Source: Shinisaurus crocodilurus (taxonomy: Eukaryota; Chordata; Lepidosauria; Squamata; Shinisauridae). Taken from it: 64,000 bases of DNA. Shown here one piece after another: positions 25,601-32,130 of the stretch. Position numbers and translations under genes: made by a program. The notes beneath the pieces are model-generated. The model did no database searches. It was not told the DNA's origin and saw only the letters and a list, made by a program, of their open reading frames with translations. The stretch is taken from NCBI GenBank assembly GCA_021292165.1, contig CM037876.1:287034521-287098520 (forward strand), in the 5' to 3' direction. Position 1 is the first letter of the stretch. Each line of letters starts with the position of its first letter.

Positions 25601-27110
25601 ACTACAAAGTCAAAATAAACTAATTTTAAAGTGACCAAGTTTATTTTGGTCAGTGGATATCTCCCCGCCAAGAGGGATTTCATAAATCCAAGTAATTGCC
25701 ACCATGACCCAGAGTCATCTGACCGTTTGTAACTTAAGAGATGGTGAGGGGAACACATAAACATACCCCTCCCTCAGGGTATTGGGCAAGAAAAATTAAA
25801 GTGCTGATGGTGTAGAAGTGCTCTGATGGTTGTGATATTTCAAGCCAGCTGGATAAAGGCTGCCATAGTTATATGCCAAATATACCTTTTGGCAGTAGAA
25901 ACTGACATGTATGTAATCATTTTTAAGTGACACTGGTGCAGGGGTGTTCAGCAGACACACCTGTAGAAAAACTATTCTCATAAGTGATGTTTACTCTGAG
26001 CTGAGATCTCACTTAAAGCCTAATCGAGGGCACAGGACTGGGACCCACTGTTGGTTTCACTGGGCAAAAATTGTTTTGGAAAATAATTTCATCTCCCTTG
26101 TCACAAAAGAAATCCAGAGTCAAACAAAATGGTGAGGGATGAACTCACTAATTTGAATTGCTGGAGTACTGGGAATGGGAGAAATGCTTGCATGGGAAAG
26201 TACCATGCATTCTTGAATCCATTCTGGAATCCATATCAATGTCCAATTACACATTGCATTGAACACGCTTTTTAAGAAGTGTGCTTAAGATACCTATCTT
26301 TATTTTGGAGAAAAAAGCAGGTATGCAGGGTTCTGATCTGGTTCACACAGGAGTGTGATCTGGGCTGCGGGGCAGGGGGCATGCAGCTTAAGCATGCTTT
26401 TCCAGCTTCAGCATGCTTTTTCCAAAGGCACATTTAATGTAATATGTAGCTTGCCCTCACTATATTTGAAGTCAAATATTTATGATTAGAAGATCAAAAT
26501 AGTAATTTTAGGGTTGGCAGCTGATTCCTGAATCATTTTGTATTTAACCCCTCAAATCTGACATTTAAAAAAAACAACAAACGTTTGTGCCGTTTCCGTC
26601 CTCCATGGAATTCAGAGCAACATGTATGAGGATCCTTCCTAGGCAATCTCCAGTCCCATTACTAGACAAGGCCAGGCTTGCATAGCCTCAGAAAGGGAAC
26701 CACATCAGACACCAACATCTGATTTTACATAGAACCCATCTAGATCTGGATAATTACAGAGGAACTTCAAGCAAACTATGTCAGCACAAACGTTTAGGGC
26801 TGGGGGTGCAGTATATACTGTAAAATCGCAGTAGAAGGGATGACGGGTGGGTGGGTGGGGTTTCCTTGCTTTTTTACTTGCTTGCTTACCTTTGCCAAGG
26901 ATAAAGGTAAAAATTTTGGCAGTAAGGCTCACTGGGGGCTGCTGCGACTGCCTTCTGTGCAGCGATTTGCTCCGCTGGATCTTCTGTCAGGCTTTGTTCT
27001 ATGGCCATCTCAATGAGCTCATCTTCACTCATGCTGCTGTACAGACTATAGTCATCATGTCCTATTGTTCCTGCTTGTGAATTTCTCGCCACCGTGACCT
27101 GCGTCGTCAT
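34..27110 (-). CDS. ASB2: ASB2, ankyrin repeat and SOCS box protein 2 (gene span, 3' end outside window)
   Basis: Minus-strand gene. Coding blocks in transcript order: 27110-26890 (beta start) or 22823 (alpha start), then 22761-22669, 21459-21293, 20408-20253, 20095-19850, 12891-12720, 3435-2874 and 187-34. All codon phases match across the junctions. The conceptual alpha product reaches about 537 residues here. The vertebrate family is near 590, so the missing final exon should encode the SOCS box. The protein is a run of ankyrin repeats, seen as G-x-x-P/A-L-H motifs near alpha residues 86, 186, 285 and 316. Known role of the family: substrate receptor of a CUL5-elongin B/C E3 ligase that degrades filamins and controls muscle and haematopoietic differentiation. 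The identification rests on recalled similarity to vertebrate ASB2, including the beta-specific N-terminus, and is clear against ASB14 and ASB15. No frameshift or stop was found in the coding blocks. Confidence 0.95.
1095..1234. mobile_element. Palindromic hAT MITE (CAGGGCTCTCCA ends)
   Basis: A 140-bp element whose two halves are near reverse complements, starting CAGGGCTCTCCAAC and ending GGAGAGCCCTG. The flanks ctccacag and ctccggag agree at 6 of 8 bases, consistent with an old hAT target duplication. Same family as 41327-41447. Confidence 0.75.
2187..2300 (-). repeat. L2-like 3' tail with GTT/ATT microsatellite
   Basis: (GTT)n then (ATT)n at 2187-2231, followed by CTGCCCAACAG...CTCTGGG, the conserved L2 3' tail read on the minus strand. 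No coding remnant remains. Confidence 0.55.
2874..3435 (-). CDS. ASB2: ASB2 seventh coding exon (C-terminal ankyrin repeats)
   Basis: 562 nt, the largest coding exon: one base finishing Glu, then 187 codons ending exactly at a codon boundary. It encodes [20 protein letters not shown], then ankyrin units with [31 protein letters not shown] and [20 protein letters not shown]. It closes with a Cys-containing linker ([13 protein letters not shown]) typical of ASB2. The acceptor TGCTAG is at 3437-3436, and the donor GTAAGT begins at 2873 after CAG. The ATG at 3425 is internal and not a start. Confidence 0.97.
3815..3975 (+). repeat. SINE fragment followed by a CR1-like LINE 3' tail
   Basis: 3815-3895 matches the middle of the tRNA-derived SINE seen at 42647 (CACTCGGACATGAAGCTCA, then GGGCCAGTGACC). 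3896-3975 matches the LINE tail that ends in TTCTTATGTTCTTA. The junction suggests two overlapping insertions. Confidence 0.55.
4592..4717. mobile_element. Palindromic hAT MITE
   Basis: Starts CAGGAATGGGGAG and ends CCACTCCTG, with inverted halves containing CTCCAGATGTTG and CAACATCTGGAG. The flanks ctatatag and ccatatag match at 7 of 8, a hAT-type target duplication. Confidence 0.75.
5047..6058 (-). mobile_element. Internally deleted hAT transposon with perfect 8-bp target duplication
   Basis: A 1,012-bp element with terminal inverted repeats CAGGGATG and CATCCCTG, flanked on both sides by gctggagc (5039-5046 and 6059-6066). The subterminal regions are dense in GAGTC and CACGAGT motifs (four tandem CACGAGT units at about 5150-5180), typical of transposase-binding repeats. 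The middle keeps a transposase remnant on the minus strand (see 5565-5800). The perfect duplication shows that the whole block moved as a unit into ASB2 intron 6. Confidence 0.9.
5565..5800 (-). pseudogene. hAT transposase C-terminal dimerisation domain remnant
   Basis: A minus-strand reading contains [18 protein letters not shown] followed by [14 protein letters not shown], the hallmark hAT C-terminal motif (a Pro-Ala-Ser-Ser run, then E-R-x-F-S). The reading breaks after RMGGPNI, and the continuation [13 protein letters not shown] is in another frame, so one frameshift splits the domain. The N-terminal BED finger and the catalytic core are absent, so the element could not move itself. Confidence 0.8.
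6408..7372 (+). mobile_element. 5'-truncated CR1 LINE with internal deletion
   Basis: Begins in ORF2 at the RT region ([18 protein letters not shown]), continues through [15 protein letters not shown] and [16 protein letters not shown], and ends with the CR1 3' UTR and a GATTCTGTGATTCTAT tail. A partial duplication of CTCAAAGAGGGCTTATCAA lies near 6655-6700. The FADD catalytic site is out of frame and mutated (FPDD). About 365 bp are missing at about 7160, where an ATAATAATA stretch bridges the gap. Dead copy. Confidence 0.92.
7373..9196. other. ASB2 intron 6 stretch without recognised features
   Basis: Apart from the GT microsatellite I see no gene, exon or clear repeat here. Base composition is ordinary intronic. 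Confidence 0.5.
7713..7756. repeat. (GT)n microsatellite
   Basis: About 21 GT units with one interruption (GCTT near 7740). Confidence 0.95.
9197..9262 (-). repeat. CR1 3' tail fragment
   Basis: ATCATAGATCATAGAGTTGG, then GAGTCCAACCCCCTGCTCAA, the reverse complement of the CR1 3' UTR end. A 5'-truncated insertion of about 65 bp. Confidence 0.85.
9570..9712 (+). repeat. CR1-related LINE 3' end
   Basis: Contains TTTAAGCAGAGACTTGGCAG, then ATCTGTCAGGGATGCT and CCTTTCCAACTCTAAAATTC. This is the C-terminus/3' UTR of a CR1-like element from a subfamily different from the copies at 6408 and 48598. Confidence 0.75.
9713..11446. other. ASB2 intron 6 stretch with minor repeat fragments
   Basis: Short fragments only. 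One is MIR/SINE-like (10724-10815: GGCTGAGAGATGGTGACTTG...GATTTGAACCCC). One is half of the TAAGTAGACATG-type palindromic MITE, near 10310-10350. One is a retroposon tail ending in AATAATAATAATAAC at about 11230-11310. No exon seen. Confidence 0.5.
11447..11760. mobile_element. Inverted-repeat DNA element (GGGCCAGTTC ends)
   Basis: Starts GGGCCAGTTCGCACAATC and ends AGTATGAACTGGCCC, so the ends are inverted repeats. The interior has repeated CCATGG/AACCCA motifs. No coding potential and no clear target duplication. Classified only as a MITE-like element. Confidence 0.6.
11898..11939. repeat. (GAT)n microsatellite at the 3' end of an L2 copy
   Basis: Fourteen GAT units. On the minus strand these are ATC units that terminate the adjacent L2 element, so the microsatellite is probably the L2 3' tail. 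Confidence 0.9.
11940..12645 (-). mobile_element. L2-clade LINE, 3' end with RT C-terminus
   Basis: Minus-strand reading: [34 protein letters not shown], then [20 protein letters not shown] and [13 protein letters not shown]. This is the conserved C-terminal region after the RT domain of L2-type LINEs. One frameshift lies near 12450. It ends with a 3' UTR and a GAT-type tail. 5'-truncated and dead. Confidence 0.9.
12720..12891 (-). CDS. ASB2: ASB2 sixth coding exon (ankyrin repeats)
   Basis: 172 nt: two bases, 56 codons and two bases. It encodes [20 protein letters not shown], then an ankyrin unit with [20 protein letters not shown] and HMASKKGHY. The acceptor CCCACAG follows a C-rich tract at 12892-12905. 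The donor GTAAGT starts at 12719. Phase 2 joins the next exon to make a Glu codon. The downstream intron is about 9.3 kb and contains hAT, CR1, L2 and MITE insertions. Confidence 0.96.
13129..13157. repeat. (GT)n microsatellite
   Basis: About 14 uninterrupted GT units between ASB2 exons 5 and 6. Confidence 0.95.
13333..13560 (-). mobile_element. 3' UTR of a CR1-like LINE (TTCTTATGTTACTTA tail)
   Basis: TAACATAAGAAGAGCCATGC, CTAGTCCAGCATTCTGTTC and GCAGGACATGAGTGCAACAG form the conserved 3' UTR shared with 40838-41045 and 56225-56772, read on the minus strand. No coding part is kept. Confidence 0.8.
13630..13795 (-). mobile_element. tRNA-derived SINE with CR1-like tail, near full length
   Basis: On the minus strand it starts with a tRNA-like head: TAGCTCAGTGGTAGAGCA at about 13774-13791 (Pol III A box), then GGTTCAATC at 13740-13748 (B box). 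It continues CTCCAGGTAGGGCT and GAGAGCTGCTGCCAGTCAGT, ending TCACTTCCTATGGTCC. The body and tail recur alone at 15808 and 32638. Confidence 0.82.
13801..15448. other. ASB2 intron 5 stretch
   Basis: Contains a palindromic MITE of the AATCCTATGCA family (14223-14312: GGGTGCAATCCTATGCACAC...ATGCATAAGATTCAGC) and a GTT-rich patch near 14585. Half of another MITE family occurs at 15358-15400. Otherwise nothing recognised. Confidence 0.55.
15449..15577. mobile_element. Palindromic hAT MITE (CAGGGRTGGGCAGAA ends)
   Basis: Starts CAGGGATGGGCAGAAGTGAG and ends TTTCTGCCCACCCCTG. The flanks ctttacat and ctttatat match at 7 of 8. Same family as 18898-19034. Confidence 0.82.
15808..15945 (+). repeat. SINE body/tail (CR1-like tail), head missing
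   Basis: CACCAGGTAGGGCTATGAAA, CACTGCCAGTCGGTGGAG, then GACCAATGGTCTGACTCGGT match the 3' two-thirds of the SINE at 13630-13795. Confidence 0.75.
16189..18212 (+). mobile_element. CR1 LINE fragment (ORF2 middle and RT), missing both ends
   Basis: A 2-kb CR1 copy in ASB2 intron 5, from the segment after the endonuclease to near the ORF2 stop. The reading 16206-17654 carries the RT motifs [58 protein letters not shown] and [11 protein letters not shown], with the catalytic FADD intact. A single G is missing in a G-run near 17601 (GGGG against GGGGG in the copy at 48598). This shifts the remaining 200 residues into another frame (17549-18247). It lacks the endonuclease and, unusually, the CR1 3' UTR. 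Confidence 0.93.
18213..18897. other. ASB2 intron 5 stretch
   Basis: No gene or clear repeat seen. Confidence 0.45.
18898..19034. mobile_element. Palindromic hAT MITE
   Basis: Starts CAGGGGTGGGCAGAAGGTAG and ends ATCTACTTTCTGCCCAACCC. Same family as 15449-15577. The target duplication is not clear. Confidence 0.7.
19035..19849. other. ASB2 intron 5, exon-proximal part
   Basis: A/T-rich, non-repetitive intronic DNA upstream of the fifth exon donor. Nothing else recognised. Confidence 0.45.
19850..20095 (-). CDS. ASB2: ASB2 fifth coding exon (ankyrin repeats)
   Basis: 246 nt: two bases, 81 codons and one base. It encodes [20 protein letters not shown], then [20 protein letters not shown] and [20 protein letters not shown], which are two and a half ankyrin units matching ASB2. 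The acceptor ATGACAG is at 20096-20097 and the donor GTAAGT begins at 19849. The next intron is nearly 7 kb (19849-12892) and holds a CR1 fragment. Confidence 0.96.
20253..20408 (-). CDS. ASB2: ASB2 fourth coding exon
   Basis: 156 nt: two bases finishing a Ser codon (TCT), 51 codons and one base. It encodes [20 protein letters not shown], then an ankyrin unit ending KVRDTPLYK. This is the well-conserved block that follows the first ankyrin repeat in vertebrate ASB2. The acceptor CAATAG is at 20410-20409. The donor GTAAGT starts at 20252. The following intron is only 157 bp, the shortest in the gene here. Confidence 0.95.
20409..21292 (-). other. ASB2 GC-AG intron
   Basis: An 884-bp intron with donor GCAAGT (21292-21287) and acceptor ATAG (20409-20412). 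It contains a CR1 3' tail (20581-20669). A minus-strand open reading at 20650-21114 has no recognisable motif and is probably chance. Confidence 0.8.
20581..20669 (+). repeat. CR1 3' tail fragment
   Basis: CTAGATTCCTGCATTGAGCA, then GTTGGACTCGATGGCCTTG and a terminal TATGATTCTATGATTCTATG repeat. A 5'-truncated CR1 of about 90 bp. Confidence 0.88.
21293..21459 (-). CDS. ASB2: ASB2 third coding exon (first ankyrin repeats)
   Basis: 167 nt: one base completing a Val codon, 55 codons and one overhanging base. It encodes [16 protein letters not shown] followed by the ankyrin unit [18 protein letters not shown], which is strongly conserved in ASB2. The acceptor is TTTTAAAG at 21461-21460. The only donor that keeps the frame into the next exon is GCAAGT (21292-21287), a GC donor with otherwise ideal consensus. 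The GT donor two bases downstream within the same hexamer region would shift the next exon into a stop. Confidence 0.93.
21652..21815 (-). repeat. CR1 3' end fragment
   Basis: AATCATAGAAACATAGAATA, GAGTCCAACCCCCTGCTCA, and GCCTCCAGTGTGGGAGAGC on the complementary strand are CR1 ORF2 end plus 3' UTR. Confidence 0.87.
21965..22172 (-). mobile_element. tRNA-derived (Sauria-type) SINE
   Basis: The reverse complement of the SINE at 42647-42893: tail CACCCTTTTTCCTGCAAGG, body CAGTGACTGGCCCCAAGTC, head GTGTGACATAGTGG (minus strand). Inserted in the intron between the second and third ASB2 coding exons. Confidence 0.8.
22602..22633. repeat. (CAA)n microsatellite
   Basis: Ten CAA units, 36 bp from the donor of the alpha/common exon, inside the intron. 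Confidence 0.95.
22669..22823 (-). CDS. ASB2: ASB2 alpha first exon, continuous with the common second exon
   Basis: An ATG at 22823 opens [16 protein letters not shown], the N-terminus expected of ASB2 alpha (the haematopoietic form), and reads on without a break for 51 codons plus two bases. The donor GTAAGT is at 22668-22663, with the exon ending at 22669. Inside this reading, the sequence CACTTCAG ends at 22762 and offers a 3' splice site after a pyrimidine-rich run. Splicing there, with the exon starting at 22761, joins the beta exon in the correct phase. The segment 22761-22669 is therefore common, and 22823-22762 is alpha-only coding and part of the beta intron. The Ser/Gly/Gln-rich stretch is poorly conserved, as in mammals. 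Confidence 0.85.
22824..23005 (-). promoter_or_regulatory. Candidate internal promoter / 5' UTR of ASB2 alpha
   Basis: The alpha ATG at 22823 has no upstream coding exon, so transcription should begin in this stretch. It shows an E-box CAGCTG (22952-22957), an A/T-rich MEF2-like motif (22973-22985) and a pyrimidine-rich leader. There is no clear TATA box. Support is positional and weak. Confidence 0.25.
23220..23470 (+). repeat. Unclassified LINE/SINE 3' tail (GGTCTATGACCGTAATAAA)
   Basis: Ends GCTGGTCTATGACCGTAATA followed by a short GTT repeat. The same terminal motif ends the block at 25200-25495, so both derive from one retroposon family that I cannot name. Confidence 0.5.
23930..24007 (+). 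repeat. L2-like 3' tail with AAAT repeat
   Basis: TATTGTAAGCTACTTTGAGG, AAAAGTGGAATATAAATATA, then (AAATA)n. Typical LINE-derived 3' tail. Confidence 0.55.
24395..24900 (+). mobile_element. L2-related LINE 3' end, heavily decayed
   Basis: Contains decayed coding sequence (TGCTCAGTGCTTCGGCCATC, then TTTTTATTCAGGCAGACC), a T-rich 3' UTR and the tail TAGCTGCCTTGAGCG...AAATAAATAAAT. No open frame survives. Confidence 0.6.
25200..25495 (+). mobile_element. Unclassified LINE 3' end with short coding remnant
   Basis: A reading from 25200 gives [20 protein letters not shown] followed by [13 protein letters not shown] and a stop. This is a plausible LINE ORF C-terminus, followed by an A/T-rich 3' UTR and the tail GGTCTATGACCGTAAATAAA shared with 23440-23463. 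I do not recognise the clade. Confidence 0.45.
25496..26889. other. ASB2 beta intron stretch
   Basis: Half of an AGACATGTATTGGATTGCAC-type MITE lies at 25510-25555. The rest shows no feature I can support. Confidence 0.45.
26890..27110 (-). CDS. ASB2: ASB2 beta-isoform first coding exon, with ubiquitin-interacting motif
   Basis: Encodes 73 residues plus two bases of an Arg codon, starting [10 protein letters not shown]. Residues 28-44 ([17 protein letters not shown]) fit the ubiquitin-interacting motif: an acidic patch, then Ala and Ser at the usual spacing. This motif is the hallmark of the muscle form ASB2 beta. The exon ends YPWQ-R at a consensus donor (GTAAGC) at 26889-26884, leaving phase 2. 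That phase matches the acceptor at 22762-22763, so Arg is completed as AG|G. The ATG is chosen because it begins the conserved N-terminus. Any 5' untranslated exon is unknown. Confidence 0.88.
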
Positions 27111-27215
27111 CTTCCCCTTTCGCGTTAGGTCAGAAGAGATGGTTTAAAAAGACAGATAACCTGGAATGCATACAAATAAGGATTACATATCTTGTCATGA
27201 GTGGGTCACATGGAC
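27111..27215 (-). promoter_or_regulatory. Candidate muscle promoter of ASB2 beta
   Basis: Directly upstream of the beta ATG, in sense order, are an E-box CATGTG (27212-27207), a near-perfect CArG box CCTTATTTGT (27181-27172, one mismatch to CC(A/T)6GG), an M-CAT core GCATTCC (27169-27163) and a TTTAAA box near 27149. These are classic skeletal-muscle elements (bHLH, SRF, TEAD) packed within about 70 bp. This fits the muscle expression known for the beta form. The start site is not proven. The motifs are short and their clustering is the main argument. Confidence 0.4.
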
Positions 27216-27481
27216 CTTTGCACGAAGGAGGAAGCTGAGCACACACTCCCCTCCCCAACTTTCTGAGAAACTTGGAAATAAGAGAGCAGAGTGTCATCTT
27301 CTCATCTAATTTTGAACTTGAATCTTGTGGGCATCCTTAAGGCATTTGGTGTTGACATGGAATTTACGTTGTGCAGGGAATTCATTTTGGTGCCACCATT
27401 TCTGTTGCTCAGTTCTGCTGCGATATTGGTGTTCTTATCCTATTCTGTTTTCTTGTTGCTCTTTGTCCGTTTATTGGGGTT

Positions 27482-27612
27482 TTTAAGGACGCAATCCTAC
27501 ACGTGTTTAGAAAGGAAAAAAAGGCCTACAACTGCCAGCATGGCTGGCTGGGGGATGCTGGGAATTGTAGAACTTTTTTTTTTGTCTAAACATGCATATA
27601 ATTGCACCCCAA
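27482..27612. mobile_element. Palindromic MITE (AATCCTACACGTGTTTAGA / TCTAAACATGCATATAATTG)
   Basis: Inverted halves centred on GCATGGCTGGCTGGGGGATG, with CTACAACTGCCAGC opposite GCTGGGAATTGTAG. Same family as 40687-40817 and 43634-43740. Confidence 0.7.
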
Positions 27613-28790
27613 GATTATTTTATATATTGCTGATTTTGTCTGTTTGCTGCCTTGCGTTCCCTTTTAGAGAAATGAGCATGATATAAAATAAAATTTAAGC
27701 TGATTTTAATTTTTTTAATGATATAGGTTTTATACTGTTAAAACAGAAGTTGTTTACTGTTCTAAGTTTTATACTGTACAGTGCCTTGTTTTCTTTCGGG
27801 CACTTCAGAAATGATAACAACATTGTAAGCTGCATTAAGGGCCAGCTTAAGCAAGGTATACACTGAAATATGTCCAAATGGCAGTCTGCATTTTTTTTTT
27901 TTAATTTAAAGCTTGGATTGCTTGTGCTATCACAGAGGTCCTGTTCATACCTAAACCCTGGTTGTATACCAAATCTGGTCAGCTGCATAGACTTATAGGG
28001 GACCAGCATCATGTAATGCCCATTAATCCAGAGAATGGGGAGTGGATGTATTCAAACAACACCTCCAAATTATCATTCAAAAAATTAGAGCTGCCAATGA
28101 ATTGCCAATTCACCCAAAGTGAAATTCAAGGTGTGCCAAAGCACCTCAGGAATCTCAAGGAGAGCAAAACAACATTTCTCAGAGAGAAATGTCTCTCCCT
28201 ACCTCAACTCCCAGGCAGTTACCAAATTTTGCGTAAAGTGAAATCTCAGGAGAATTTAGAGGTTCCTGCTCTGGTGAAACATTTCAGGAATTTCAAGGGA
28301 AGCTAAAAGTGCTTTGATAAGACCAGTGTTTTTTTGGGGGAGGGGGGTCTCACAACCCTACTGAATATGATATCCTCGTGAGGGAAAATATATTTCAACA
28401 TATAGACATGAATGTTCAAGTGATTCTAAACAACTAACAATCACCAAACATTAAAAAATGACACAAATAATGCAAAAGCTCTACATTTTAATGTCCAAAT
28501 AATATTGTTCCATATAAGAAATAAACAACATCTAAAGTTGTTCAAATTTTTGTTTTTGCTGTCTCCCTTTACACAGGTGAACAAATTCTGTTAATTTAAT
28601 CGTTGAGGCAATATACCATACCATATATTAACCCATTTTTTTTTAGCAAAGGAGTGCTGGCTATCAGTACTAAATTTTTAGCGTGGAAGCACTCCAGGTA
28701 TGTATTTTAGGATACGGAACAGGATCTTTCCCTCCTTTGGAACAAAATTATCATGAAACCAGTGTGTTCAGAGCTGTTGCCTTCAAGTGC
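27613..28790. other. Intergenic stretch upstream of ASB2 beta
   Basis: 28100-28305 contains two loosely similar blocks (AGTGAAATTCAAGGTG and AGTGAAATCTCAGGAG, each ending TCAAGG-GAAGC or similar), possibly an old repeat. No gene seen. Confidence 0.4.
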
Positions 28791-30015
28791 TGCTTGTGAC
28801 CTTTCCAGAAGCATGTCTGACTGGCCATCGCTGGAAACAAAATGTTGGAATAGATGCACCGTCAGTCTGTGAGCCAAATGGGCAGTTCTCATGTACTTAA
28901 TGAAAATGGCTTGCCGATACACACTTCTTACAGGTGAAATGAACAGTGGTGCAGCTCGAACTGGACCTGAAGACCAAAGTCCAGGGCCCCGCAGCCAGGA
29001 GGCCCCAAACGACCCCCACAGAGATTGGCAGCCGATTGAAGTAACAGTAGACAGGCAACACTTGGGCTGGCATGGGCATTTAAAAATACATATTATAGTC
29101 CGGGGCAGCTGGCTTGGCATGCACATGGTTACAGGTGCTTATTTTATTATTTTTTCTTAAAAATAAATATTATCCCTTTCTATAACAAAGTGGCACTTAT
29201 TCTCAAGTGTCACAACGCATGTCCCATCCAGGGGGGTGGGGGACGGGGGACGACGACACACAGACATGTTCCTTTCTCCTATTTTTATCTCTTATGAACA
29301 ACATGGCCATGCAAATGCAGCAGCTATGCCCTTCATTAGCCCTTTTTACAGCACAAGATCATTCAAGTCAGTCACTGCAGGATTAGACTTCTTGGGGATT
29401 TGTAGTAAGTAGCTGCAGGATAAGGTGAAGAGTCCCCAGCACAATACTGTTCAGTGGCTGCAGGACCAGGATGAAAGCTCACACAGGGCTTCTGTACACG
29501 AGGCATTTATTGTGTGCTTGTGATCCTTTACTCACAGAAGTGGGCGGGTCCTTTCCATGACCTCCTCCTCCTCCAGGGCCTCTGCTGCATTTTGCAGCCA
29601 TTTTCACAGCTTTTTTTTTTTTAGAGCGAGGATAATGAGGTATTAAAATTTAAAGGCACAACTAAGTGGAATAAAGGCTCCTGTAATTCAGTAATCGCAC
29701 TATACTGCAGCACCACCTTGTGGTTTTATAATATAACATATAGGAAGGCAGAGAAAACCGGGGGGGGGGGGAGACATACACACACCCACACACACGGAAA
29801 TGACACTCTCTCCCACAAAGAAAACAGAAGAAGACGTCTCCACGAAGCACTGGGTTAAACTCCTCATGTAGAGAAGTCCCAAGTGCAGCACATAGCTGCA
29901 GGACCAGGATGGATGCTCACAGGGCAAAACAGATGAGTAACTTCAGGATCAGGGAAAATATTCAGGGCAATAAAAGTCAGTAACTGCAGTATCAAAGAGA
30001 ATGCCTATATAAGTG
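28791..30015. other. Intergenic stretch with repeat fragments
   Basis: 28791-28860 is a decayed copy of the CR1-like LINE 3' UTR (GTTGGAATAGATGCACC end). 29372-29990 carries recurrent units such as GCTGCAGGACCAGGATG followed by GCTCACA-GGGC (29456 and 29891), interrupted by about 300 bp of other DNA. No gene seen. Confidence 0.4.
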
Positions 30016-30198
30016 ATGCCAACCACAGATAAGTAGATGGAGAGTCAGGATTATCTGTTACTGAGTTTGCTGTGGAAGAAAAAGTCCTTTCTTGACCACT
30101 TGCTCTTGTGTTTTCCTGAGTTTGTAGCTTACTGCACTGGAAAGTCTTTCATATTTCCTAGTAGCCACTCCTCTGCTCCTGTTTTTGGCCTTTTATGA

Positions 30199-30693
30199 GT
30201 TGAACTGGCACTTCTCAGTGCCTTCCACCTTTTCAACACTTCCCCAAGTCTGCCGCTACTCCAGAAAGAGGAGATATTAACCCCCTCTTTCCACAAATTT
30301 CCCCTCCATTTACTGCCCTGCCCTTAAATTGGTGCAAATTCCCTCTCCATTCCAGCCATTCAATTTGCACATTTTCCCCAGCCCAAAAAATTGTGCAAAT
30401 ATTCCTGGTGTGTTTTTTGTTTTTTTTTAAGCCCTTCCAGTTGGCAGAATGGGATGGAGCAAACGGGGTGCCAGCACCAGCAGTACTTTCACTCAGCCTC
30501 CCATGGGGCCCCATTCAGCCCTCTTCTCAGGGCTTTCCTTAGAACTATCAGGAAACTGCTCTAACCACAGAAGGAAGTGCTCCAAAAAGAAGCCATGAAA
30601 CGGAGGGGCGGGCAGTATCTCCCCTTTCTGGACTAGCTAGAGACTTGGGGAAGTATTGAAAAGGTGGAGGGCACTGAGAAGTGTCAGTTCAAC
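30199..30693. mobile_element. DNA element with about 87-bp terminal inverted repeats
   Basis: 30199-30283 (GTTGAACTGGCACTTCTCAG...) is the reverse complement, with few differences, of 30606-30693 (...CTGAGAAGTGTCAGTTCAAC). The total is 495 bp with no transposase. The target duplication is not obvious, so the superfamily is open. Confidence 0.75.
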
Positions 30694-31610
30694 GCTTAAT
30701 CGAGAGGATTGCATTGTTATGGGGGAAGATTTTGTGTCTCACCCCCTTTGGTGCATCTTTTTTTGCTGCTTCCACTTCCACCCCTCCATGGCGCTTTTCC
30801 ATAGATAACTTGGCAATTGGTCCCTGGTAACTGCACACATTAACCTATATGCAGTCTTGCCATGTCAGTTTCCTTGCACGTTCCCTGCTCTGCCTCAGGG
30901 CTCCCTTTGAAAGCTGAAAGAGGACTACACACATCAGACAGCCATAGTAGTGCACTTGCACACTTGTGAAAGACCAAAATTGATAATATGATGATCACAT
31001 TTGCACAATTTTCTGGGACACTCCCCCCCCCCAAAAGTGACAAACCAGTGACGGTTGCTCAAAGTGCCACTTGGGCATTGGTGGAGGGGCTGTTGGCGGC
31101 AGCACAGGTAAGATTGCAAAGAGCTGCAGGGGTTTTTGCTGCTCTTGCTGAGTGGCTCGCTAGCCGATCCTCACAACCCATGGTGAAATTGCTCTCCCAG
31201 GTTCTGACAATACGGTAACCCATTGTGGTACAAACAACCCCTAAAACAAGCCTTCTAAAACAAGGCTTGTTCCCAAAAAATAAGCCACGCTGTGGGAAAC
31301 ATTCTGGGTTAAGAGGACACAACAACCCATTGTGGCTAGTGACCTACTATGGGTTGTTGTGTCATGTGAACCCAGTCATAGTCTTGATGGTACTTTGATT
31401 TAAGTGAGTTTAACATGGAAAACTGCAGATGCTCAGAGTATTCCTTTTTAAAAATTAGGGTTAGAAAACAAGTGGGGGGTTTTGGGGGGCTCTGTTACAT
31501 CCGGGTCACGGGCAGCAAGGTTCTTGAGCAGGAATGCCAGAGCCAGGGGGCAATGGAGGTGGGAGCAGGCCAGGGGTGGGCAAAGTCCAGAAACCAGGCC
31601 AAGGTCAAAG
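30694..31610. other. Intergenic stretch
   Basis: 31200-31375 has several AACCCATTGTGG / hairpin motifs and resembles a decayed inverted-repeat element ending CATGTGAACCCAG. Otherwise nothing recognised. Confidence 0.35.
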
Positions 31611-32130
31611 CATGTCATAAGCAAGGTGGGGGCCAGAGGCAAGTTCAAACAAGTACCAGAGGCAAGAGGCAAACCAGGAGACCAAACAGAGCCTAGACAA
31701 GGTCCAGAGGCAAGTCCAGAAGGCAGACAGAGGTCAAGCAAGGGCCAGAGGCAAGAGGCTGGGGCCAGAGTCAGGCTAGGGTCAGGCACATACCAGGCAG
31801 AGAAGGGCCAGAGGTAAGGAACATTGGTCAGAAGCAGACAAAGGCTGAGCACAGGTAAGGCAAGAGCTAGTGCTGGTGCTGATCACAGAAGATCAGGAGC
31901 TGGCTGCAGACAGCACAAGGAATCATGTTGCTGTAGCAGAGGCTGGAAACAAGAGGAAGCCCTTAAGTAGGCCTTTCTGCAGCTCCCAGCTGCTCCACAT
32001 CAGCAGGCCTGAGAGCAGCTGGAGGTATGGGGCCAGATCCTGCAAAGAGAGGGGTGCTGGCCCAGTTGCTAACTGAACAGCAGCCACCAGGTGGGGCTGT
32101 GGCGCTGCACTGGCTGAGAGCAGATCCTTA
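31610..32130. repeat. Degenerate GGCAAG/CCAGAGGC-rich repeat block
   Basis: Repeated short units such as CCAGAGGCAAG and AGGTCCAGA occur over 31630-31830, followed by GC-richer DNA with CACATCAGCAGGCCTGAG. A weakly similar block lies at 45010-45190. Low-complexity or old repeat. The open frames it gives are not convincing. Confidence 0.45.

Noticed and set aside
28707..29160. Overlapping open readings upstream of ASB2
   Set aside because: They span a CR1-like LINE 3' UTR fragment and an unidentified repeat. There are no splice sites or protein motifs.
31448..31852. Overlapping open readings on both strands
   Set aside because: They come from a low-complexity CCAGAGGCAAG-type repeat block. 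Open frames on both strands reflect composition, not coding.
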